Shown: piece after piece, positions 1 to 12,000 of the stretch
Numbering within the stretch: the first letter of the stretch is position 1
Layout: every line of letters starts with the position of its first letter
Assembly (NCBI GenBank): GCA_964035545.1
Contig: OZ037770.1
Coordinates: forward strand, 3,763,662 to 3,827,661
DNA: 64,000 nucleotides
Reading direction: 5' to 3'
Source: Bugula neritina
Lineage: Eukaryota; Bryozoa; Gymnolaemata; Cheilostomatida; Bugulidae
Made by a program: the position numbers and the translations under genes
Notes under the pieces: model-generated
Database searches by the model: none
What the model was told of the DNA's origin: nothing
What the model saw: only the letters and a program-made list of their open reading frames with translations

Positions 1-890
1 GTGATGGTCGCTGGGGTGTTTTCGTTTTTGGTCTTCCTAATTTTCGGCCGACAGGCCAGAAACCAAAAAGCAAGAACTGCCTGTTGGTGGGGCTCTTTAC
101 ATGTGACAAGATTAGCTCCCTGAACTCGGAGAAGATGGCTTCATCAACCACAAAGACCTTGCCCATGTGGCAACAGGCTATGTTCTGGTGGGCAGTATAT
201 ATTTCTGTTGGTATGAATACTCACCGCATGGTGAAATGCTGAGGGATCACGTGCAGTCTAAGTCTCCGGTGGATGGAAAACCTCCTTCTACACTACTCAC
301 CACACGTTCAGTCAATCCGGAGCCGTGTCTCACTGGTTGTCCAGTGCTGCTGCGAGGTGGACAGCCTGAGTAGCTTTAAGACCTGACTGTACTCCTCTAT
401 GCCATCAGGTTGGTTAGTGCTAGCTGTCCCACTACCTAGGATTGTCTGTTCCTTTCCCGCAGACTGTTGCAGGTCTACGGGGTGGAGGACATACTCATCT
501 GCAATGACACGGGGGCTGTAACCATCTGGGAAAAACCTTTTGGGCTGTTATTAACCATGCAAGGGTTCTGCAAAAAGTAAGATTAAATACGACTTCATCC
601 TGCATCTTCACAATTCATATTTGACTCTAAGAGAGAAGGCAGAGACCGATTGAGGCCAATCTCATTGTTGCAGAAATTTATCATTTGTTTGTATGGTGCC
701 CTCATACACACAGGTAGCTCAGTCATACCTAGAAAAGTTGTTAATCCCACCTCCTAATTTAGAAGGTAATCATGAAGAGGCTCCTCTTTGAGTTCTACCA
801 GAGCATCCTCACAGTCCACCAACTCAGTTTCAATTCAACTGATTGTTCACTGATTACTGTAAGGCGTGCTAGATTCCAAAGATAGAGGAT

Positions 891-3800
891 CTAGCCCAAA
901 AGAAATACCTGGCTGACTAGAGCTGGTGGTTTTTTGAGTAAATCTGATGCTGTGGCAATAGTCATCAAAAAAACATGTCTGTTCAATGTGGAGTCTTGAG
1001 TTGAAATGCCCGAACCGTGTGTTATCAGGTGTTCATCTGACAACCCTACGATTGCGCACTTTGGACTGATATTTTTCCAGAGCGCTCCACTCAATAAATG
1101 TGGTTGGGCAAGACATCCAGCACCCAGTAAGGTCAAACGAACTTGAGCTGAAGCTCATCTGACTGTCCACAACACCTAAGATAACTGATCAATCAAACCT
1201 CGTCTCCTACTCGTTAGGAAGTCACCCACCATTTACGGAGGAGACGTCCTCCAAGTCTCCTATCGGCGCCTTCTATTGATTCTCCTGCCAAACTTCATGG
1301 GCTGTACTTATCCTCTCTATCAGTTTCTCCATATACGTATGTAGTGGGTACTTGAGCACTGGAACATGGTATATCAGATGCGCGGGAACCCTGGTTTCTC
1401 TGGCAAGCATCAAAAGGTTCAGGGGCTTCTGTGTGCTAAAGTGGGGCATGCTGCGGTAGGCCCGCATGATTTGTGGCAGCACCGCATTCAATCCGTTTGA
1501 CTCCTGCTTAAGTTTAGGCTCATGAGGGCATCACGCGATATCCTGTTGTTGAGTTCCACAATTCCGTTCACTTGCAGATGATATAAATTCTTTGCTCCAG
1601 TTCACCCCCTTTATCTAGCAGAGGTAACCCATTAGTTGGGACTGAAACAGGGTACCCTGGTTTGTATGAATATTTTCTGGTAACCTAAAATAACAAAACA
1701 CATGTAGGTCCAGAGCCTTAGCCATTGTGGGGGCTGACGTGTCTTGAATAGCCTGTGCGTCTGCCCACTGGCTGAAGTGGTCTGTGAGAACCAGTACCCA
1801 GGTGTTATCTCTGTCAAATAACAGCATAGGACCGACTAAGTTTACCCCCGATTTTTGCCACAGTCGACAGGCATACAGCTGCGTTAACTAGTGTAGCCAA
1901 CTGAGGACCTGCTCCATGAGTCATTGGAAAGTTGCCGGGGCAGCCAATTATCCACATGACAGTACTCTCCAGTTTCACAGCCTATCAATCATGGGCAATG
2001 AATGCTGCCTGTTGCGTAGGGTCAGAACAGAGAGGTATTTGCCAGCACTCACTCAGCAAATCAAAGTACTCAAGTACTTGGTTCCTGCAAGGTATCCAAA
2101 AACTCATCTATCCGATGGAGGGAGTTAAAATCCTGGATAGTGACACAGTTGAGGCTGCGGTAGTTTACGCAGATCTTCTAACTGCCACCCTTCTTTTTGA
2201 CTAAAACTACTGGTGAGCTCTACGCAGTATGGGCTGGCTCAATTAGGTCCCGGTCAAAAAGGCTTAGCACCTGTCGACTCACCTCATTCTCCCTGCACTG
2301 TCGTTGAGTTGGCGGTTTTATGAGCACACTGTTTGCTGCCAAGGATATCTTGTGGCAGATGATTTTGGTCAACCCTGTGTCATTGCCTCTACAGTTGAAT
2401 ATGCTACTGTACTCCAGGAGTAGTTCAGCCAGTTCTTGGCACTCCGAGCATTTTTACAGCTTCCACAGGGTCGTTCATACAGGTAAGCAACATACTCCAG
2501 GGATTGCTCTCTGTCTAGTCTCTGGGCGCTGATCACTTTCTCCGATGCCAGCCCCACATCGGCTTCTTGGAAAAAAGTAGTACCTCCCCACAATTGCACC
2601 AGTCAGCAGTTTGATTGGTTTTGTGAAAGGGTTGATGCATTGCCCGAAAAGCTCCCCGACAACAGTCTAGCCGATTCAGGTTGTTTGTCAGTTGAATCTT
2701 CCTATACATCCCTTCCACCACTTCAAGCTCCGTAATCATCCTCCAGTTGACTGTTATAGTACCGTGCAGTCCTGTACTACCTGAACTCTGCTCACCAAGG
2801 GCTTGCCAAATTTGTTGACAAAGATGAGTTTTTTCCCAGCCGTCACCACCGCCGACATTTTAAAATTCATGTGACACTAGTGTTTTTTCAGGAATGGAAT
2901 GCCCAAGATGGCATCCTCCTTCAAGTAATTAAAGATGAAGGTCTTGGAGATCACCTGATCATAGACTGGTGTGGGTAGTGTAATGATGCCGTAGAACGGA
3001 AAGCCTGACCAGCCCACCTATGTCACCATGTGCACCTACATATGGCTCAATGCTAGCCCTCTCTCAAGCGCCAAGAGTGTCAAAGAGATGTCGACTCAAC
3101 ATTTTTATAGTGGACCTAGTATCCAGTAGGAAGGCTGCAGCTTTACCTGCAATCTTATGGAGTAGGAAGTAGCTGCCACCGTACGGCTGAGTGCTCCTGA
3201 AGCAGTCAGTGTCTGGTAGAGACACTTCTTGAATCCTTACGCCGGGCCTCCTCTTCGACTTCACGACATTGGAGACTTTCCGAGGTTTAGAGCGTAGCTT
3301 GGAGTCTTTTTCCGCAACTTTGTTGGGTAACTCCCGAAACCGGTTGCTGAGTGGCTAGGCAGAAGGTTCTGGTAGACTTTGCGGTCTTCTAGATCTTTGT
3401 AGTGCGTGCCATCCTAAGTCAAGAGACCCAATCCCAGTATTGAGTGTCCAGACAGGAAGTTTGTGCAGACCTCTCACCCCCCGAGATCTTTGAGGTGTCT
3501 GCCATTTGGCATCGCCAGGCTCCATTGGAATCCTTCTAAATGAGGCTGACTCTGGACCCACAGTTGGCGGAAGTTACCGCAGGTATCCGGTGTTTAGAAG
3601 CACCTTCTTTCACTGTTGGGCATTCTCACTGCATGTGTCCATTTGTCCCACACTCCCAACCAGTGAGTGGTGGCGACCTGATGGGGTCGTTCCATCACCA
3701 GGGCAAATGCCGATCAGCTTGAGTCTGAAGGCCCTTCATTGTATTCATCAACATAAGGAATTTTGTAGGGCCAGCGACACCGTGGTATCAGCCACGACTT

Positions 3801-3990
3801 GAAGTGCTGGCGTGGTGGGTCGGACCGCCTCCTGTCCTGTTTCTTTAGTTTGGTTAGCAGTTAATCTTTCCACTTGGTAATAGGCTTTTCCCATCTCTAA
3901 CGCTACTTCAATAGAGTCGACGTTAGATGCCAGTAAGTAGCGCTGCAGTCCTGCATAATTCAGTGCCCTTAAAATCAACTTATACGCCAT
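891..3990 (-). pseudogene. gag-pol remnants of the decayed Gypsy element (copy A)
   Basis: Minus-strand fragments in order: gag-like 3,990-3,355; an aspartic-protease-like stretch 3,264-3,064 in which a D-T-R triplet stands where D-T-G is usual; the pre-RT and RT N-terminal segment 2,739-1,933; integrase core 1,827-1,615 with a recognisable TDHFSQW motif; integrase C-terminal part 1,491-1,273 with AYRSMPH. Copy A has a frameshift near 2,530-2,600 where copy B keeps one 172-residue frame. The element is dead and uses no intact enzyme of its own. Confidence 0.8.
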
Positions 3991-4292
3991 GCTCCAGGCT
4001 ATTTCTTGTTTGTTTGGCTGTAAGCTATCAATGACAATTTCTTTATTTGGTAAACGTAATCCTGAAGAGATATCCTACGGTCTCTCTTGAAACTCTGGAG
4101 TTTTTCTCCAGCGTCTCGAGCGTTCATACCAAACCAAGTCCCTAAGGCCCAAAAAATATACGTGACCCATGCCGGGAGCTTGTCCGTTAAGCGGGTCCGG
4201 AGCTAGAGAGGTCACTATTTGGCAATTTTTGCAACATCCTCAAAATCATTTATGAAGTGCTTAAGACGCTCTCTTCAAAAGCGAGAAGAGGG

Positions 4293-5191
4293 TATCTTGA
4301 AATGTGTAGGAATAATTTTATTTAGATAGCAGTTTCCAAGAGTTGTTTTTGTCTGGCGAGCTCCGGCCATTGAATGGCTCTACACTGCAAGATCGTCTCT
4401 CTATATACTCTCAAAACATTTCTTCCAGAAGACTCTATCGACCTCCGACCGAAAATTGATCATGTCAGAGTCTCCAATCGGATGCCCGACACTACGACAT
4501 AACTAACATTGGTCCTGTCAGACGTGGCGCAGCTCCGACTCAATTGTCCAACACTCTGACATGCCTGATCTCAGACAAAGACCCTTTTTTAGCATAAAAA
4601 AATAAAAGAGAAAAACAAAAAATATGCCCAATCTCGGACAAAGGCCATTTCTTTTTATAGCATGAAAAAATATAAGAGAAGAAAAAAAGAATATCATTGC
4701 GCTAGGTTAAATAATAGTACAGTAATATACAGAAATATTGTAATAAGTTGTAATATACTGATCCACACTGTAATATACTGATACATGCTTTAATACACTG
4801 TAACATACTGTAACAGACTGTAATATGCTAAAAAATACTGCAATGCAACATAATACACTGCAATATACGACAATATAATGTAGTACACTGCAACAAACTG
4901 TCAGACAATGTAATATCTTGCTTAATTCTCTGTAAGAAACTGTAAGACACGTCAGTACAATGTAATAAACTGTAATATTATATAGTGTAATACATTATAA
5001 TAAACTGTAATAAACTGTAATAAACTGTAATAAACTGTAATAAACTGTAATAAACTATAATAAACTGTAATAAACAGTAATATACTGAAATATACTGAAA
5101 TATACACTAATACATTGTTATACACTGCAATACACTGTAATACACTGTAATACATTTTACTAGACAACTCCAAAACTCCTCAAACTATGCA
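4293..5191 (-). repeat. 5' LTR of decayed Gypsy element (copy A)
   Basis: The segment aligns with the 376-bp LTR at 40,494-40,869 at both ends but is about 900 bp long. The extra length is a tandem array at about 4,712-5,161. On the minus strand that array lies near the LTR 5' end, in the U3 side. Edges were set by comparison with the 40,494 LTR and are good to a few bases. Confidence 0.75.
4712..5161. repeat. About 10-bp tandem repeat inside the LTR
   Basis: Units close to TAATACACTG or TAATAAACTG are repeated about 40 times with drift. A run of near-identical AATAAACTGT units at 4,985-5,085 is longer than in copy B (46,377-46,430). The partner LTR at 40,494 has no such array. Confidence 0.85.
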
Positions 5192-6765
5192 CTTCTAATC
5201 ATTTTCCCCAGAACCATTAGAATCAGCAGCTATGCAGACTCAGCTACATATAATGTATGTGATATGTTGATCACATTTTGTATTATACTTGCATTTATAC
5301 AATGCACAACTTTGTGTAGCTATTAGTGACTGTGAGGCAGGTTCACTAGAAGTAAACTATAACTAAAATCTCATAAAGAGTTTATAATATTATATAAAAC
5401 CTTGAAACTTACTTGGCATGATTAGTGTGAGCTGTTGCTTGCAAGTTTCTACCTGCTATAGCTGATTACCAGCTGTCATCTGCTAATTGCCAGTTGCCTT
5501 GTGCTGATAGCCAGTTGCCATTTGCTAGTTTCTAGTTGTAGTTTCTACACCTCAATGATCCTTCAGCCTCAACTTGCAATGTTGAAGTAAAACTCAACTG
5601 CCTATTGATTTGTTACTCCTCCTGTTACTATGCAGCTATAACAAAACCTTATTTACTAACTAATGTTTATAATGAGTGCATAGCAATATACACAACAGCT
5701 ATTACTTTGTATTAGAAATTATCATTGTGCTCAGCTCCGCTATTGTGTATTTCATGGTATTGTTTAGATTTGCCAGTTCAAACAAAAAAATCTTTAAAAG
5801 CAGAATTAGTGATCAATAATTGTAATCAACGAGGAGCGCTGCATTTTGTTCTCTTTGTAAAGAAGTGATGCATTGATTAGAGTTAACGTAATAAAATTAA
5901 ATGTACATATAGTTAATTATTTGCTTTATTCTTTTACACTGTTTAAATAATTACAAATATTAGCAGTGCTATAAGATACAGTAGGTGAGAAAGTTACTAT
6001 ATAACACAGTGCACAGTGTGTGTAGAAGTTGTTACTGAAAGAAGTTACAGAGAAGTTTACTAAAAAGCTGCAAAGCCATTTACCTCTGCGTCAGCTTTCC
6101 ATGTAACTTGATGAGGGCCATCTACATTTCTGTCACAATTTATTTAAACTTGGCAAATAACTCTTTTAAAGATTACAACTAAAATTATGTTTCGGAATAT
6201 ATCATAAAAATAAAATCTGAACAATATGCATCCAATAGCCAATTATGTCTTTTCATTACAGTATTTCACAAACTTATTTTATATATTTCTGTTAATGTGA
6301 CATTCATTATAGTCAATAAACTGACTGTTGGTAAACTGTGCAGAGAGAATATTATAATAAATAATTTGTATAGTCAAACTTTACAACTTCATGAATAACT
6401 TATATATGATACTTGAGCTATTATTGAGTTACCAAGTATAAAGCAACATGAACAAGATGTGTTATATAATATTTTAGCAGCCATACTGTGTGTATTATTG
6501 TAGTTAATAATAATAATATGTTGGTATGTAGTACAATTATAAAGGAGTATTGAAATATAAGCCAGTGAGCATCTACCCTAACTTTTGTTTAACTTTGCCA
6601 GTTCAAACAAAAACCTTTTTTGAACTGGCAATGCACAATTATGTTAATATTAAATTGTGTTTTCACAGGAGAAAGACTATTGAACAAATTACATACCACT
6701 GCTTTTTTCCTTGTTCAGTTTGAATTGTTTGCAAAAACTGATTTAGAGCCAATTACACTGCTTGG

Positions 6766-6832
<67 letters not shown>

Positions 6833-7640
6833 GTGTGTTGTGTGTGTGTGTGTGTGTTGTGTGTTGTGTGTTGTGTGTGTGTTGTGTGTTGTGTGTTGTG
6901 TGTTATGTGTGTGTGTGAGTGTGTAAGTACCAAAAGTGTTTATTACAAGTAAAACTTTGCCTGCAATGTTAAGCCACACCCACTGATATCTACTATTACT
7001 ATAGATGAAATGTTATATTTGGGTTTATGTAGCAAAGGTGAATTATATTTTTTGCACTACTAATACTAAAACATATGAATGGCTGTCACACAAGAATAAT
7101 TTTATAAATAAAGCTAAAAGATATCAGCTTCTGCTACATAATAAATGTAGATGATATTTGTGATAATTGTATAACAATAAACTAACAATTATTTTGATAA
7201 CACAAATGCTCTGCTGTAATTCACATAAGAATAGTTAGCCTCCAGCAACACCTAAAGTGTTTCCAAAAAGAATATATTTAGAAAAGAGTTTGAGCGAGTC
7301 CGATTATAGAAGAAAAACAATGCACAACAAAAGTGATCATGAAAACTGTAATTAATTAACCCTGAAGCAATTCTTTGAGAGTTGTCTTCCTCAATTTTGC
7401 TGCGAAGAGCGGGACTTATGTTACCAAAATTCGACTTACAAATAGCCGATAAGCTACACGATGTTGAAAATGCCGTTTCAATAAAAGCTTTCCTGAATCC
7501 ATTTCGTACACTTCTACACTTATGCCAGTTATCAAAACATTGATTATAAAATAATAGTCAATAATTAAAGTGCTCCAGCATCCCATATTATTCTTGTTTA
7601 TTTTATGATCATAATTTTTCAGAACATGTCCGGTAACATT
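5192..7640. other. Non-coding spacer of the duplication, copy A
   Basis: No convincing gene was found. It contains four roughly 21-bp units around GCTAATTGCCAGTTGCC at 5,461-5,545, a long TG microsatellite, and an inverted pair TTGCCAGTTCAAA at about 5,772 and TTTGAACTGGCAA at about 6,620 that could be the ends of an 860-bp foldback element. The spacer is conserved in copy B at 46,552-49,040. Confidence 0.6.
6766..6924. repeat. (TG)n microsatellite, copy A
   Basis: A pure TG run followed by a compound TGTGT-TGTG section. The equivalent in copy B (48,131-48,306) is a longer, purer run. Open frames through it are artefacts of the repeat. Confidence 0.97.
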
Positions 7641-7649
7641 AATAATGCT

Positions 7650-8260
7650 CATATAATTGCTAATAGTACTACTAATTCTAATAGTATTTAGTATTAGTAA
7701 TACTAAATACTATTACTATTAGAATTACTAATACTAATAGTTACTACTTTTACTACTATTACTATAACTATAGTATAAGTATAACTACTAGTATTACTAT
7801 TAGTATTAGTAGTATTAGTATTACTAGTGGTAATTTACTAATTGCTAAAAGTAAATTGTTATTATTATTAGTATTAGTGTATTACTATTAATATTAGTGA
7901 TTACTATTACTATTAGTATCACTATTAAGTATTACTATTAGGCTTAGTAAAACTAAATTAGGTTAACAATTATTATTAAACCCAATTTGTAATTTAATAT
8001 CGTAATTATTATTATAACTATTATTAATAAAAGTTTCAATATTCATTAAACTCGAAAAATACAATGGATATACTAATCTTTGAAGTTGATAAATTTCAGT
8101 TTCAGTGTTAAACTAATACTATGAGTATGGTATTCATAGCGACTTATGCTATTCGTATTAGTATTACTATTATTATTACTCAATATTACTATTAGTATTA
8201 TTATTACTTATACTTATAGTGTTAGTGTTTTAGTATGGCTCATGTTGATAATAATATTAA
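7650..8260. repeat. TA-rich ACT/AGT trinucleotide tract
   Basis: A loose array of TAGTAT, TACTAT and AATACT words, including inverted stretches able to fold back. Copy B matches only as far as about 7,781; the duplication breakpoint falls in this tract. Confidence 0.75.
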
Positions 8261-9000
8261 AAGTGACTTCATGTTATACCCAATCACAATGATTATGAAT
8301 ATGATGGACAAACTTACAATGCTGATATGGTACTGCATTATGAATCTTTGGCTTATACTATTATATATGATGCTCATACACTTTGACTTACACTGATCCC
8401 TATTAATTATCATAATGATCACCAGTGATGATGTTATTGTTATTGGTTAGTGAGTTGCAAAGACTGATGAGTGAATGATTATTACGAATCAGTAGTATTT
8501 AATAGTTTATTGTTGTAATCATGTCGTCATTAACACAGCTACAATGCTTCATTACTGATCATACTATAGTAATGGTACTAATAATCTGATAGTAATAGTC
8601 GTAGAGCTAATCATAATCATGATGATGTGATATTATTAACTGATCACTGTGATTAGTTGAACTTAATAAATTTACATTCAATATTTACTGAAAAGCTGTT
8701 TGATGAAGATGTGTTCCTATTTTGTATGAACACTCACAATGACACTGTCTACTGTATTTGTCAGTTATATATCAGGTTTTCATTGAGATCACAATTTTGA
8801 AAATGACTCTAAATTGTTTTACTTCTGTCGCTATTACTATCATTTTATTATTGTACCTATTCTTTGCTTTGTTGAATATTAATATAGGTATCTATGCATT
8901 TGTAATCACTTTGATGAAATTAGAATTCAACAAAACTCATCATTGATTTAAAAATACCATTTACTTTTTAGGGATATGTGATGTAGTCTGCCATTGACTG

Positions 9001-12000
9001 ATGATGCTATCTGACAAGCTATGTCTCGGTCTGTTGGTGGCTGTGTGTCTTGTAGTGTACCAAGGAGCTCTCCACTGTGACTTTGTGTTTGATGATGTGT
9101 CTGCGGTTAAGGAAAATAAAGACCTCAGGCCAGACACCTCATATCTTAACTTGTTCTATAATGACTTCTGGGGCACTCCCATGAGTAAAGTATGTTGTTT
9201 ATTCTAGCCCTCATGTAGCTTATCAAAACGTTCAGTAAATGAGTTTATTTAATAATAGAGTTCCCTGATTGGTCAGCTGTATGTCTAACTAAGTTTTCAT
9301 GCAGATTCTGTTTGTTGCAATAATTTGGTTTTTCTTCAAGTTCATGAACTCAGCTCCTTGATAAAAGTAAGTTTGACTTGAGTTTATATAATAATATGTT
9401 TTAAATTCATCTCTTTGTATGCTTTTGTGGTAATAATTTAGTGTTTTATTTTGGTATTTGTTTATTTTGTGTCACCACTTTATTTTCTTAAATTACTCAA
9501 GCTGTTATGTTTATTGTTTTAGACTACACTAACTATACATTTATGTTTTTAGTTAATGATTAATCAATGTTAGTCTCAAAAACCTTTAAACCTTTTGAGT
9601 AAATACTTTTATGATTTTATGATAATATCAACAGTTCTCCGCATTCTAATTCTGAGATATTCCTTGTAGGAGAAAAGTCACAAATCCTATCGACCTCTAA
9701 CTGTACTCACTTTCCGATTGAATTACTGGTTTGGAGAACTGGAGCCGTATGGATATCATCTGCTCAACATCATTCTACACTCATTAGTCACTATCCAGTT
9801 TTATTGGTGAGCTCAGGCTATGTAAAGATATACTCAAGTATTGTATACTCTCAGGCTATGTAAAGATATACTCAAGTATTGTATATTCTCAGGCTATGTA
9901 AAGATATACTCAAGTATTGTATACTCTCAGGCTATGTAAAGATATACTCAAGTATTATATACTCTCAGGCTATGTAAAGATATACTCAAGTATTGTATAC
10001 TCTCAGGCTATGTAAAGATATACTCAAGTATTGTATATTCTCAGGCTATGTAAAGATATACTCAAGTATTGTATACTCTCAGGCTATGTAGAGATATACT
10101 CAAGTATTGTATACTCTCAGGCTATGTAAAGATATACTTAAGTATTGTATACTCTCAGGCTATGTAAAGATATACTCAAGTATTGTATACTCTCAGGCTA
10201 TGTAAAGATATACTCAAGTATTGTATACCCTCAGGCTATGTAAAGATATACTCAAGTATTGTATACTCTCAGGCTATGTAAAGATATACTCAAGTATTGT
10301 ATACTCTCAGGCTATGTAAAGATATACTCAAGTATTGTATACTCTCAGGCTATGTAAAGATATACTCAAGTATTGTATACTCTCAGGCTATGTAAAGATA
10401 TACTCAAGTATTGTATACTCTCAGGCTATGTAAAGATATACTCAAGTATTGTATATTCTCAGGCTATGTAAATATATACTCAAGTATTGTATACTCTCAG
10501 GCTATGTAAAGATATACTCAAGTATTGTATACACTCAGGCTATGTAAAGATATACTCAAGTATTGTATACTCTCAGGCTATGTAAAGATATACTCAAGTA
10601 TTGTATACTCTCAGGCTATGTAAAGATATACTCAAGTGCTGTGCGATGGCTAGCCTCTGCTCCTCACTCTTATTTGCCGTTCACCCGGTGCATGTTGAAG
10701 CTGTGACTGGAGTTGTGGGTCGGGCCGAATTACTTTCTGCCTCACTGGCTTTATTAGTCATGCTGGTATACGACAAGTCAGTCCGCAGCAAAGGAATTGC
10801 CAGTAAGTGTTTTGTCATTAGAGTTATCTCTCCTATTTTATTCTAATACAGAGCTTCCTCCATATCTCACTAAGCTGCAGGTCCTGAAACCTCAATTCAT
10901 GACATAGTAGAATACCAAGTTTAACTCATGGATCTGTTGAAGTCAGCCGTTTTGTCCCGATATACCTGTACATAAGGGACAAAACAGGGTCCAAGCTCTT
11001 CTAGTGAATTGTGGAAATCCGTGAGATATGGAGCCGTGAGATATGGAGGGAGCACTGTATTGTCATGCTGACACATGTCAATGAGGTCATCACTAATGTT
11101 TTAGAGACTAGGATTAGTCTAATTGATTTAATCATTTATTTAATTCTCTATTCAATGTAGTCCTTAGCTACATGAGTTTACTATTACAGCATGAGTCAGC
11201 TTTGTGTTCAGTTGAAATAGAGTTTTGTATTCTAAAGCAAAAAAAATTTCATGAGATATCAAATTTCTAAAGTACAATTTTTTTACCCGATGAAATATTT
11301 TTTGGAGTTGTTTTCTTTTTTTACCAACTGATCAATTTGTCTATCTACCAATATATTATTTTGTGTTTATTTCTACTTTGTGAATGGCGGATAAACAGTC
11401 TACTAGTAATCACTCTCCTGTATCTTCACTACTCTGCTACTTGTTAACTCTAAACCTTTCAGGTATATTTGGTTACCTGTGTACTGTACTGTTGCTGTTG
11501 GCTGCCACTCTGTGTAAGGAACAAGGCATCACCATATCTGCCGTCTGCCTGCTCTACGATCTATTTATAGTACAACAGGTAAAGAGTACCTGCATCTTGG
11601 TGTCATTCAATGCTTGAGTTACAACAGGGCTGTCCCAATAAAACATACACACTTAGACCAGAGTATTAGTGATGTTGATGTCAATGAACACGGATATGGC
11701 GTTGTGATGACATATTAACTTGTATTGTAGATGGTATTGAAAGATGTGTTGGATTTAGCAATGAAAGTGTTGACTTTGAAGTTGTCTTCCCTTTCCTCGT
11801 CACACAAGCAGCTGATATACAGAACTGTGTTCATGGTTACTTCAGTCATTCTGATTTTGATAGTTCGAGTTGGTGTCATGGGGGCACAACTACCTGTATT
11901 TACCACGTAAGTCTATAAGCAGCTCTGAGTTGGGGGTGACTGAGTGCAGTAGTTTGGGATTCTCAATTTTATAGTTGGCGGTTCCAACCTAAAGGCCTAG

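Larger units (their letters stand above)
1..5191 (-). mobile_element. Decayed Ty3/Gypsy LTR retrotransposon (copy A), cut by window edge
   Basis: Read on the minus strand, the order is 5' LTR (5,191-4,293), gag remnant, protease remnant, reverse transcriptase start, integrase, as in Ty3/Gypsy. Frames are broken by stops and shifts. The RT C-terminal half and RNase H are missing: only a few hundred bases separate the RT N-terminal part from integrase. The matching element in copy B shows both LTRs; here the 3' LTR lies beyond the left window edge. Confidence 0.85.

Noticed and set aside
4952-5173. Tyr/Leu/Ile-rich minus-strand frame
   Set aside because: Translation of the 10-bp tandem repeat inside the LTR.
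6620-6979. Cys-Val and Thr-His repeat proteins on both strands (also 47,988-48,357)
   Set aside because: They are translations of the TG microsatellite.
8758-8946. Hydrophobic 62-residue frame upstream of TMTC3
   Set aside because: Composition follows AT-richness; an in-frame stop separates it from the TMTC3 start and no conservation can be shown.
9812-10614. Regular array resembling a CRISPR
   Set aside because: There are no unique spacers; the whole 38-bp unit repeats. It is a minisatellite within an intron.
10654-10802. TMTC3 exon 3 starting at the AG at 10,653
   Set aside because: It is in phase, but starting at 10,615 also keeps phase and restores 13 residues ([13 protein letters not shown]) expected from TMTC3 family alignment.
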